From Bacteroidales bacterium (lineage in GTDB: Bacteria; Bacteroidota; Bacteroidia; Bacteroidales; UBA10428): a stretch of 64,000 bases of DNA. The notes beneath the pieces are model-generated. The model did no database searches, was not told where the DNA came from, and worked only from the letters and a program-made list of their open reading frames with translations. Below, piece after piece: positions 9,190 through 17,084 of this stretch. A program made the position numbers and the translations under genes. Position 1 is the stretch's first letter; every line of letters starts with the position of its first letter. The stretch covers positions 62,001 to 126,000 of the forward strand of contig DATGXG010000033.1 of the NCBI GenBank assembly GCA_035299085.1, read 5' to 3'.

Positions 9190-9205
9190 TGCCAAGGATA
9201 TGCCA
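9190..9205 (-). promoter_or_regulatory. Candidate sigma-54 (-24/-12) promoter for the ABC permease
   Basis: On the minus strand the sequence reads TGGCATATCCTTGGCA. It has the invariant GG and GC separated by exactly ten bases and matches TGGCA at the -24 end. The predicted start would give a leader of about 20 bases before the ATG at 9157. The divergent gene at 9319 encodes a sigma-54-dependent activator. Confidence 0.6.
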
Positions 9206-9236
9206 TTTTTATAACATACACATTATAAATGGCATA
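9199..9236. promoter_or_regulatory. Inverted repeat overlapping the sigma-54 promoter
   Basis: TATGCCATTT (9199-9208) and AAATGGCATA (9227-9236) are perfect inverted arms separated by 18 bases. The left arm overlaps the -24 element of the candidate promoter. It may be an activator operator or a competing regulatory site between the divergent genes. Confidence 0.5.
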
Positions 9237-9306
9237 CCTGTAAATGTTCGAACGAGTTGTGTGCAAAAATTTCACACTACTTCGCAAGAATTGCACGAAT
9301 TTCGAT

Positions 9307-9314
9307 AGCTTTGT
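9307..9314 (+). promoter_or_regulatory. Bacteroidota-type -7 element (TAnnTTTG) before the response regulator
   Basis: TAGCTTTG ends five bases before the ATG at 9319, so transcription would begin at or very near the start codon. That implies a leaderless or nearly leaderless message. A single 8-base match can occur by chance. Confidence 0.35.
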
Positions 9315-9318
9315 GTAT

Positions 9319-10689
9319 ATGAAGAAGAAAGGTAAAATACTGATAATCGACGATAATGAAGAAATCCTGGTGGCGCTCAGGCTGCAATTATCCGGTTATT
9401 TTGAAAAGGTAGTCACTGAAAAAAAGCCGGATGTCATTCCGACTCTTATGAACAGGGAAAACTTTGATGTGATCATCCTGGATATGAATTTTAAAGCGGG
9501 CATCAATACCGGTAATGAAGGAATATACTGGATGAACCGGATCCTGGCTGCCGATCCTGCTGTTTCTGTTATCTTTATTACTGCCTACGCCGGCATCGAG
9601 TTGGCCGTTAAGGCCATCCAGCAGGGTGCTGTTGATTTTATCGAAAAGCCGTGGGACGACGATAAAATGCTTGCTTCTGTGCTAAAAGCCTGGGAATTGC
9701 GTAAATCAAAGCAGGAAATCACCAGTCTGAGAGAAAAACAACAACATCTCAGTGAAAAACTGAACGACCAGTACGATTCCCTGAGGGGAAATTCTCCGGC
9801 CATGGAGAAAATTTACCGGACAATTGAAAAAGTCGCCGGCACTGACGCGAACATTCTGATCCTGGGAGAAAATGGCACAGGCAAGGAAATCCTTGCCCGG
9901 GAGATTCACCGGTTATCGGCCCGGTCAAAAGAGGTTTTTATCGGTGTAGATATGGGATCCCTGGCAGAAACCTTGTTTGAAAGCGAGCTTTTCGGGCATA
10001 TAAAAGGCGCTTTTACTGACGCGCGGGATGACAGGCCCGGACGGTTCGAGATTGCCACAGGAGGTACGCTTTTCCTGGATGAAATTGGCAACCTGCCATT
10101 ACCTATGCAGTCGAAACTGCTGGCTGTATTGCAGAACAGGGAGGTAACCCGCATTGGTTCAAACAAACCGGTTTCGGTGGATATCCGGTTGATTTCAGCT
10201 ACCAATAAAAAGCTTTTCGAATTGTCGGCGCAGGGAATGTTCAGGGAGGACCTGCTCTACCGGATCAATACGATCATGCTTGAAATTCCGCCGCTTCGTG
10301 AACGGAAAGAGGATATCCCACTCTTTGTGGATTACTTTCTTAAAAAATACACGCTCAAATACGGGAAGCCAGGCTTCAATATTGAAAAGCAAGCTATGGA
10401 AAAGCTTATCCAGTACAACTGGCCGGGAAATATAAGAGAGTTGCAGCATATGACTGAAAAGGCGGTAATACTCGGGGAGGGCGGTAAGCTGCATACCGAA
10501 GATTTCTTTTTTGGTGCGAATTCGCGCAACCGCAGTTCACTAAGTGAAATCCTGAATCTTGAAGAGCTTGAGAATGAAGCCATCCGCCGGGCTCTCGAAA
10601 AGCACAACGGAAACATAACAAGGGCAGTCGCCGAACTGGGAATTTCACGCAGGGCGCTTTATTATAAAATGGGAAAGAATGATTCTTAA
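9319..10689 (+). CDS. Sigma-54-dependent response regulator, NtrC family
   Basis: A cytoplasmic activator of about 456 residues. The receiver domain has the acidic pair Asp11/Asp12 and phospho-acceptor Asp55 (VIILDMNF). A linker helix leads to an AAA+ domain with Walker A GENGTGKE, the sigma-54 contact loop GAFTDA (a variant of GAFTGA) and Walker B TLFLDEIG. The C-terminal Fis-type helix-turn-helix ends in SRRALYYKMGK. An upstream ATG at 9244 is in frame but would add 25 residues before the receiver domain, so I use 9319. The kinase gene starts before this one ends (11-base overlap). The divergent ABC permease with a -24/-12 promoter is the obvious target. Confidence 0.92.
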   Translation: MKKKGKILIIDDNEEILVALRLQLSGYFEKVVTEKKPDVIPTLMNRENFDVIILDMNFKAGINTGNEGIYWMNRILAADPAVSVIFITAYAGIELAVKAIQQGAVDFIEKPWDDDKMLASVLKAWELRKSKQEITSLREKQQHLSEKLNDQYDSLRGNSPAMEKIYRTIEKVAGTDANILILGENGTGKEILAREIHRLSARSKEVFIGVDMGSLAETLFESELFGHIKGAFTDARDDRPGRFEIATGGTLFLDEIGNLPLPMQSKLLAVLQNREVTRIGSNKPVSVDIRLISATNKKLFELSAQGMFREDLLYRINTIMLEIPPLRERKEDIPLFVDYFLKKYTLKYGKPGFNIEKQAMEKLIQYNWPGNIRELQHMTEKAVILGEGGKLHTEDFFFGANSRNRSSLSEILNLEELENEAIRRALEKHNGNITRAVAELGISRRALYYKMGKNDS

Positions 10690-12028
10690 AAGGTTCCTTT
10701 TACATGTTGTCTTGCTTGTGGTGATGATTGCACTGGCAGGATTGCTTGTTGTATGGTCGTTCACTCTCGAAAACCTTTTCATAGCCCGGATCACATTTAT
10801 CGCTCTTTGGCTTGTGCTGATCGTGTGGCTCATTTACTACATTACCAAAACAAACCGGACTCTCAAAGTTTTTATGGATTCCCTGCGATACCTTGATTCA
10901 GTAAGAGTTCAGAAAGGGAAGGGAAGGCTTTTCGAAGAACTGGATAAGCTTTATAACGAAGTCCTTGGCATTATCCGTAAAGTGGAAACCGAAAAGGAGA
11001 CGGAAAGGCAATATTTTAAAAGCATCATCGATCATACAGGCACCGGTTTGCTGATCTTCGACGAATCAGGTAAAGTGGAAACAGTGAACAGTGCGTTTCT
11101 TAAGCTTCTTGGGATTCAAAAGCCTGAACACATCAGTGCACTGACTGCAGTGTCGGCACAGATGCCTGAAATACTCAATTCATTGAAACCAGGTAAACCG
11201 AAGCTTTTGCGCGTTCAGATCAATGTACAGCCTGTCGGTCTGTGGATCCGCATGGCAGAGATCAGGATTTCAGGGAAAAAGCTGAAACTTGCCTCCATAC
11301 AGAATATTCAGCCTGAGCTTGAAGACGAAGAAACAGATGCCTGGCAAAAACTCATCCGGGTTCTTACCCACGAAATCATGAACTCGGTGACCCCCGTAAA
11401 TTCACTCACCAATACAATCATAAAGTTTTTTGAACGCAGCGGGAAACCGTTAAAGGTTGAAGAACTCGATGATACTGTTATTGAAAATGCGCTGGAAGCG
11501 CTTCATTCGATTGAAAAGCGCAACCGGGGACTTATTGGCTTTGTGCAATCATACAGGAGTCTGACCCGTGTCCAGAAGCCGTCGTTCACCGTTGTAAATG
11601 TGGATGAGTTATTACTCAGGGTGACAGCCCTAATAAAACATGAGCTTGAAATCCGCAGGATACACCTGGTTATTGATGTGGAAAAGAAATCATTAATGCT
11701 GAATGCCGATGAAAAACTGGTTGAACAGGTGTTGCTGAACCTGATCAACAATGCCATGTATGCCTTGCGTGAAACTATCGATCCGTCAATAAGCATCCGC
11801 GCATCCAAACAACACGATGAGATCCTGGTCGAAATCAGGGATAACGGCGAAGGGATTTCCCCTGAGGTATTGGGAAATATTTTCGTACCCTTCTTCACCA
11901 CAAAGCCTGAGGGATCGGGAATAGGCCTTAGTTTGAGCCGCCAGATCATGAAAGCTCATGGCGGGGGAATAACAGTCCGTTCTGATTCTGTTGAAACTGC
12001 TTTTACGTTAAGGTTTCCTGATTACTGA
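10679..12028 (+). CDS. Sensor histidine kinase (NtrB/NtrY-like), partner of the adjacent regulator
   Basis: A 449-residue inner-membrane kinase. It has two transmembrane helices near residues 8-28 and 37-54, then a PAS-like domain (about 115-215). The dimerisation/phospho-acceptor box is LTHEIMNSVTP with the acceptor His, and the HATPase domain shows N box NLINNAMYAL, G1 DNGEGI and G2 GSGIGLSLS. There is almost no periplasmic loop, suggesting it senses a membrane or cytoplasmic signal. It overlaps the regulator gene by 11 bases. It converges on glpF with one base between the stops and no evident terminator. Confidence 0.92.
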   Translation: MILKRFLLHVVLLVVMIALAGLLVVWSFTLENLFIARITFIALWLVLIVWLIYYITKTNRTLKVFMDSLRYLDSVRVQKGKGRLFEELDKLYNEVLGIIRKVETEKETERQYFKSIIDHTGTGLLIFDESGKVETVNSAFLKLLGIQKPEHISALTAVSAQMPEILNSLKPGKPKLLRVQINVQPVGLWIRMAEIRISGKKLKLASIQNIQPELEDEETDAWQKLIRVLTHEIMNSVTPVNSLTNTIIKFFERSGKPLKVEELDDTVIENALEALHSIEKRNRGLIGFVQSYRSLTRVQKPSFTVVNVDELLLRVTALIKHELEIRRIHLVIDVEKKSLMLNADEKLVEQVLLNLINNAMYALRETIDPSISIRASKQHDEILVEIRDNGEGISPEVLGNIFVPFFTTKPEGSGIGLSLSRQIMKAHGGGITVRSDSVETAFTLRFPDY

Positions 12029-12029
12029 T

Positions 12030-12746
12030 TTACAATGTGGCTGTAATTACATAGTAAACCAGGGCAGCCAGAAGTGCTCCCAGGATAGGCCCGATGATCG
12101 GTACCCATGCATAGTTCAGGTCAAAACCGGCCTTGGGTTTAATGGGAAGCAGGGCATGCACGATTCTGGGCCCGAGATCACGGGCAGGATTGATTGCATA
12201 ACCGGTCGGACCGCCCATGGACAAACCCAGGCCGAGCACAACAAGTGCAACGGGCAAAGCGTTGAGTGCACCGAGTCCGACATCAGGCGCTGCCATATAC
12301 AATACGGCAAGGGTAAGCACAAAGGTTCCGGTTGCCTCGGTGATCATGTTGTTAAAATAACTCCGGATGGAAGGGGAAGTGCAAAAAATACTTTTAAGCA
12401 CGGCAGCATCGGGAGTTGCCTTGAAATGGTTATGGTAAGCAAAATAAACAATAAGTGAACCCATCATGGCTCCCAACAACTGGGCGGTTATATAAGGTAA
12501 TATCTGAGATGTTTCGAATTTTCCGACAGCTGCCAGTGCCAGTGTAATGGCAGGATTCAGATGCGCTCCGCTGTATTTGGCCGAAATCAGTACTCCTGTA
12601 TAAACCCCGATAGCCCACCCAAAGGTGATGACTATCCATCCGCTGCTATTACCGTTTGTTTTATTAAGGGTCACATTGGCTACCACACCGGATCCGAAAA
12701 TCAGGATAATTGCCGTTCCGATAAATTCTGCTATAAAAGGGGACAT
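12030..12746 (-). CDS. glpF: Glycerol facilitator (MIP/aquaporin family)
   Basis: Inner-membrane channel for glycerol uptake, 238 residues with six hydrophobic helices. The two pore motifs are NPA at 64-66 (HLNPAIT) and NPA at 186-188. Arg189 is followed by Asp190, the residue that marks glycerol facilitators rather than water-only channels. It is the last gene of the minus-strand glpD-glpK-glpF set. Between glpK and glpF sit copy B of the MITE-like element and an AAGTTTAG array, both of which would be transcribed if the operon is continuous. Confidence 0.93.
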   Translation of the reverse strand: MSPFIAEFIGTAIILIFGSGVVANVTLNKTNGNSSGWIVITFGWAIGVYTGVLISAKYSGAHLNPAITLALAAVGKFETSQILPYITAQLLGAMMGSLIVYFAYHNHFKATPDAAVLKSIFCTSPSIRSYFNNMITEATGTFVLTLAVLYMAAPDVGLGALNALPVALVVLGLGLSMGGPTGYAINPARDLGPRIVHALLPIKPKAGFDLNYAWVPIIGPILGALLAALVYYVITATL

Positions 12747-12752
12747 CTGAAG

Positions 12753-12776
12753 AAGTTTAGAAGTTTAGAAGTTTAG
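12753..12776 (-). repeat. AAGTTTAG 8-base tandem array upstream of glpF
   Basis: Three units of an 8-base word end seven bases upstream of the glpF start codon. A related word (TAGnnGTT) is found at the 3' end of the LytTR gene near 62682. Confidence 0.75.
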
Positions 12777-12794
12777 TCTGTTGTTATGTAAATC

Positions 12795-12968
12795 CGTCAT
12801 TGCGAGGAGCGTAAATCATAATTGTTAAAGCAGGATGTAAACGCGACGAAGCAATCTGCCCGCACCGGAAGGGCGAAACCAAGACAGCCTTTCTGAATGG
12901 CTCTTTGCATGGTCCTGCCGGTTTTGGCAGATTGCTTCTGACCGTAGGAACCGGTCATCGCAATGACG
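12795..12968 (-). repeat. MITE-like palindromic element, copy B (between glpK and glpF)
   Basis: A 174-base element with CGTCATTGCGAGGAGC at the left end and GCAATGACG at the right. Internal subterminal repeats are GACGAAGCAATCTGCC and GGCAGATTGCTTC. The asymmetric core is inverted relative to copies C, E and F. It is non-coding apart from the short conserved frame discussed in the findings. Confidence 0.88.
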
Positions 12969-12984
12969 TGCTTTTGGTTTCGCC

Positions 12985-14484
12985 TCACTTCCCATCCGCC
13001 CACGCCTTCGCCGCTGCAACTGCCTTATTCCAGCCATGAGTCAGTTCCTGAACATGTTTCTTATCCATTGCAGGCATGAACTTTCGTTCCGGTTTCCACT
13101 GGTGTTCAAGATCATTGATTCCATTCCAGAAACCGGTGGCCAGACCAGCGAGATAAGCCGCACCCAGTGCTGTTGTCTCCGTAATCTCAGGCCTTATAAC
13201 AGTGGTGCCGATCAGATCGCTCTGGAATTGCATCAGAAAATCATTTACAGTGGCACCGCCGTCAACACGCAATTCCCTGATGGTTATGCCTGAATCGGCT
13301 TCCATAGCCTGCAATACTTCCAGGGTTTGATAGGCAATGCTTTCAATTGCCGCACGGGCTATATGACTTGTATTGCTTCCCCTTGTCAGTCCCACCAACG
13401 TACCCCTGGCATGCTGATTCCAATGCGGTGCTCCAAGTCCGGCGAATGCAGGCACAAAATAAACCCCTCCGTTATCATTTACTTTTGCAGCCAGCTTTTC
13501 GATATCCGAAGATTTTCTGATAATGCCAAGGCTGTCACGTAGCCATTGAACCACGGCGCCGGCGATAAAAATACTTCCTTCGAGTGCATATTCAACCCGG
13601 TCGCCGATTTTCCAGGCAATGGTCGTCAGCAGGTTATTTTCCGAGTCAATGGGTTTTTCGCCTGTATTCATTACCATAAAGCACCCGGTGCCATATGTGT
13701 TTTTAACCATCCCGGGGTTTACACAGAGCTGTCCGAAGAGTGCCGCCTGCTGGTCACCCGCAACACCGGCAACGGGTATGGTGGATGAAAACAACCCGCT
13801 CGTGTGGCAGAAAATCTCGCTTGACGATTTCACTTCCGGCAACAATTTTTCAGGAATCCTGAAAATCTCAAGCAGTTCCTTATCCCATTGAAGCGTATGA
13901 ATATTGAACAGCATGGTTCGCGATGCATTCGAAACATCCGTGGCATGAACCTTTCCCTGGCTTAGGTTCCAGATCAGCCACGTATCGATGGTGCCGAAAG
14001 CCAGTTCGCCTTTTTCAGCCATGGCCCTTGCACCTTCCACGTTATCGAGGATCCATGCAATTTTGGTAGCGGAAAAATAGGCATCAATAACCAGCCCGGT
14101 TTTCTGCCTGATGCGTTTGCCGTTGCCGCTTTCCCTTATGTGGTCGCAGAAAGCCGCAGTTCTTCTGTCCTGCCACACAATGGCATTATGCACGGGTTTG
14201 CCGGTGAGGCGGTTCCATACAACAGTAGTTTCCCGCTGATTGGTAATACCGATGGCAGCAATTTGTGAGCTGTCTATCCGGGCTCTTGTAATGGCTTCCA
14301 GTGCCACTCCGGCCTGGGTGGACCATATTTCAGCAGCATCATGTTCCACATACCCCGGTTGAGGGTAAATCTGCGTGAATTCTTTTTGTGCCACGGCAAC
14401 CGGTTTGCCCTTATGGTCAAAAAGAATGGCCCTTGAGCTTGTGGTTCCCTGGTCAAGCGCCAGAACGTATTTTTGTTTATCCAT
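12985..14484 (-). CDS. glpK: Glycerol kinase
   Basis: Phosphorylates glycerol to sn-glycerol 3-phosphate with ATP. It is an FGGY kinase of 499 residues, exactly the normal length. The N-terminal ATP-binding motif is [26 protein letters not shown] and the [10 protein letters not shown] region are typical. The C-terminal signature includes [19 protein letters not shown]. It follows glpD with 17 bases between them and precedes glpF, giving a full glycerol uptake and oxidation unit. Confidence 0.97.
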   Translation of the reverse strand: MDKQKYVLALDQGTTSSRAILFDHKGKPVAVAQKEFTQIYPQPGYVEHDAAEIWSTQAGVALEAITRARIDSSQIAAIGITNQRETTVVWNRLTGKPVHNAIVWQDRRTAAFCDHIRESGNGKRIRQKTGLVIDAYFSATKIAWILDNVEGARAMAEKGELAFGTIDTWLIWNLSQGKVHATDVSNASRTMLFNIHTLQWDKELLEIFRIPEKLLPEVKSSSEIFCHTSGLFSSTIPVAGVAGDQQAALFGQLCVNPGMVKNTYGTGCFMVMNTGEKPIDSENNLLTTIAWKIGDRVEYALEGSIFIAGAVVQWLRDSLGIIRKSSDIEKLAAKVNDNGGVYFVPAFAGLGAPHWNQHARGTLVGLTRGSNTSHIARAAIESIAYQTLEVLQAMEADSGITIRELRVDGGATVNDFLMQFQSDLIGTTVIRPEITETTALGAAYLAGLATGFWNGINDLEHQWKPERKFMPAMDKKHVQELTHGWNKAVAAAKAWADGK

Positions 14485-14501
14485 AATACAAATTGTAGTC
14501 G

Positions 14502-16058
14502 TTATGAGATAATATAATTTGCTGCCAGTTTAGTGTATTCTTCAACCTGCGTTTTTTGCCAGTTGCCGTCAAATCCCATCTCGGAAGCCATAATGGCTGC
14601 AACAACGGGTGCTATTTCAACACTTGCCCTTGCATTCAGGAAAAGCGAACGTGTTCTCCTGGCCAGCATGTCTTCTAGCTTTTGGGGCATCTCATTCCTG
14701 CAGATCCATGTAATTTCGGCTTTTGTATAGGGAAGATCAGGATGAAGCGGCTTTGGATCTGCCTCTTCCATCTTTTTTATTTCGTGTGCATCCGATCCGT
14801 ATATATGAAGCCTGTCATTGCGCGGCCATTCGCCATCGGCCCCATAAATTCTGAGAGTCCCGGTCCGGCAGGTTCCTGGCTGTAACATGCCTTTCCTTAT
14901 AATGCGGTCGATTGTGTCTTCAGCCATCCGCCTGTAAATGGTCCATTTTCCTCCTTCAACGGTCACAAGCCCGGAAGAGGAGATACTTATTTTATGCCGG
15001 CGGGATAATTCGCGGGTTGCTGACGGATCGTCCGGACTGGCCACAAGGGGTCGCAGACCTGCAAAAACCGTGAGTATGTCTTTTCGTTGGGGAGGAACTT
15101 TGAAATACCGCAAAGTGGTGTTAAGGATGAAATCAATTTCTTTTTCAAGGGCTTTTGGTTCAAGGGCTGCCTCGTCCACAACGGTGTCTGTGGTTCCTAC
15201 AACCACCTTATTGTACCACGGAATGGCAAAGAGGACACGCCCGTCATCGGTTTTGGGTATCATAACGGATGCATCGCCGGGAAGAAACTTTGAATCAAGC
15301 ACAAGGTGAATTCCCTGGCTGGGTCGTATAGTCCTTTTCATTACCGGCTGGTCCATCCTGATGATATCATCCGTGAAAACACCGGTAGCGTTTACGACTA
15401 CTTTAGCCCTGAATTCGTGTTCTTTTCCTGTGAGAGTGTCGATTGCCCTAACACCGCAGACGGAACCCTTATTATCTTTCAGCAATCCTGTAACCCTGCA
15501 ATAATTCAGGCAGATACCGCCTTTATCATTCACAGAGCGCACCAGATCAATCAAAAGCCTTGTATCATCAAACTGCCCGTCATGATAAATTACGCCGCCA
15601 AGAAGCCCTTTTTCATTGAGCCCGGGCATTTTGGCGAGTGTTTTCGAACGGCCAATAAACTGTGATTTTCCAAGTGACAGCTTCCCGGCCAGCAGATCAT
15701 AGAATTTAAGCCCGATCGTGTATTTAATGGCTTCCCAGGCGGAATAAACCGGTACAATAAATTGCTGGTTAAATGTAATATGAGGAGCGTTTTTTAATAT
15801 CCTGCCCCTTTCACGAAGCGCTTCAAAAACAAGAACCAGGTCTCCCTGGGCCAGGTAACGGACACCGCCGTGAATGAGTTTTGTACTCCGGCTCGATGTT
15901 CCTTTTCCAAAGTCCTCCTGCTCAAGCAAGAGCGTGTCATAGTTACGATAAACCGCATCCAGGGCTATTCCTGCACCGGTAGCTCCACCACCGATCACAA
16001 TGATATCCCGGTCGTGATTGTGATTACCTAAACGGTTTGTAAGTTCAGTGCGATTCAA
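14502..16058 (-). CDS. glpD: Glycerol-3-phosphate dehydrogenase (FAD, aerobic type)
   Basis: Oxidises sn-glycerol 3-phosphate to dihydroxyacetone phosphate and passes electrons to the quinone pool at the inner face of the membrane. It has 518 residues. The FAD-binding loop is [16 protein letters not shown], and [17 protein letters not shown] is a GlpD hallmark. The DAO domain is followed by the C-terminal alpha-helical domain. The only start upstream of the FAD motif is TTG at 16058, whose TTGA overlaps the TGA stop of the preceding coiled-coil gene, so translation is probably coupled to it. Confidence 0.94.
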   Translation of the reverse strand: MNRTELTNRLGNHNHDRDIIVIGGGATGAGIALDAVYRNYDTLLLEQEDFGKGTSSRSTKLIHGGVRYLAQGDLVLVFEALRERGRILKNAPHITFNQQFIVPVYSAWEAIKYTIGLKFYDLLAGKLSLGKSQFIGRSKTLAKMPGLNEKGLLGGVIYHDGQFDDTRLLIDLVRSVNDKGGICLNYCRVTGLLKDNKGSVCGVRAIDTLTGKEHEFRAKVVVNATGVFTDDIIRMDQPVMKRTIRPSQGIHLVLDSKFLPGDASVMIPKTDDGRVLFAIPWYNKVVVGTTDTVVDEAALEPKALEKEIDFILNTTLRYFKVPPQRKDILTVFAGLRPLVASPDDPSATRELSRRHKISISSSGLVTVEGGKWTIYRRMAEDTIDRIIRKGMLQPGTCRTGTLRIYGADGEWPRNDRLHIYGSDAHEIKKMEEADPKPLHPDLPYTKAEITWICRNEMPQKLEDMLARRTRSLFLNARASVEIAPVVAAIMASEMGFDGNWQKTQVEEYTKLAANYIIS

Positions 16059-16960
16059 TAGGCTTTAATCGTGTTAAGCTTTTGTGTGAACCGGTTTACA
16101 ACAGCCTCCTGCTGTGCCACCTTTGATCTCATGTCTTCCTGGTCGGCCTCATTTTTCGGGATGTTCCTGTCGGCTTCATCGATCTCGTTATTGGCTTTTT
16201 TTATCTTGTTTTCAGAGGATTCAATTTCATTTGATATCTTCTTCTTCCGTTTTTCGAGATCTTTCACATACGAAGCTTTTTCTTCTTTTGCCGCTCCTTC
16301 GTCCATTGAGGTAAGGAGGTTATTTTCGTTTACCAGTTCGGCAGAAACTTTTGAAAGTTCGGTGTTCTGAAGCACTATATTATCCTGCATTTCCTTTATC
16401 AGCGAACGGTTCGACTGTATAGACCGTTCCATTCTTGATTTGTCGTTTTTCAGGCTGTTAAGATCGTTGTTCAGATCCCTCAGCTTTTTCTCCTCATCCT
16501 GAAGCTGTCCTTTTACCAGGTTCATGTATTCTGATTTGGCAAACTGCTTCAGGTATTCTTTGGCCGCAATTAATTCAGCTTCATTGTTGGCTTTCTGGAT
16601 ATACTGATCTTTTTTCACCTCAAAACTTACCATCAGCATAACCAATGAATCCCTGCTTTCAAGCCGGCTGTATATATTCATAGGTGTAGCCGATATATCT
16701 TTAATGTTGGCACCGAAAATGGACATATCGCCATTCTCATTTACGACTTTTGATTTGGTACCGGATTGCAGTTCTTTAATCCAGCTTTTTTCAGTACGCT
16801 CATAACTAACCTCCGGTATGCTGATTGAAAAACCCGGATATTTGGCAGCGCCGTATTTCAGACTGTCCTCAGTTACCCTGATAGGTTTCTGGCTGAGTAC
16901 AGGAATACAGATCATTAAAAGTGCCGTAAACGTCAGGAAAGAGTTTGGTTTCATCTCCAT
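16055..16960 (-). CDS. Secreted coiled-coil protein of unknown function
   Basis: I do not recognise the family. The 301-residue product has a signal peptide of about 23 residues, a roughly 100-residue globular region that may be beta-rich, and then a long charged heptad-like region from about residue 120 to 290, consistent with a long coiled coil. It is likely periplasmic. Its stop overlaps the TTG start of glpD, making it the first gene of the glp transcription unit as read here. This may mean a role in envelope or membrane homeostasis during glycerol use, but that is inference. Confidence 0.7.
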   Translation of the reverse strand: MEMKPNSFLTFTALLMICIPVLSQKPIRVTEDSLKYGAAKYPGFSISIPEVSYERTEKSWIKELQSGTKSKVVNENGDMSIFGANIKDISATPMNIYSRLESRDSLVMLMVSFEVKKDQYIQKANNEAELIAAKEYLKQFAKSEYMNLVKGQLQDEEKKLRDLNNDLNSLKNDKSRMERSIQSNRSLIKEMQDNIVLQNTELSKVSAELVNENNLLTSMDEGAAKEEKASYVKDLEKRKKKISNEIESSENKIKKANNEIDEADRNIPKNEADQEDMRSKVAQQEAVVNRFTQKLNTIKAY

Positions 16961-17041
16961 TTTTATTTAAAATTAGCTTTTTTTTATTAAACATTAAAAT
17001 AAAAACCCTTATAGCAGTTAACACAGAGAGGATTCTTTTTC

Positions 17042-17049
17042 TACTTTTG
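17042..17049 (+). promoter_or_regulatory. Bacteroidota-type -7 element upstream of the first GH3 gene
   Basis: TACTTTTG fits TAnnTTTG and would start transcription about 30 bases ahead of the ATG at 17085. The -33 region is not convincing. Confidence 0.45.
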
Positions 17050-17084
17050 AATGAATTCATTAAACCAAAAATAACCTAAACATC

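Noticed and set aside
9244..9318. N-terminal extension of the response regulator from ATG at 9244
   Set aside because: The receiver domain starts right after the ATG at 9319; the extra 25 residues would be translated from the promoter region.
12825..13037. 70-residue protein gene overlapping the glpK end (and similar frames at 45296-45490 and 61451-61654)
   Set aside because: They arise from the MITE-like repeat and extend into unrelated flanks. Only the short shared tail is conserved, so it is reported as a finding and not annotated as genes.
16071..16370. Plus-strand frame of 99 residues rich in Ser and Phe
   Set aside because: It is the reverse of the coiled-coil gene; its composition is explained by Glu/Lys codons read on the other strand.
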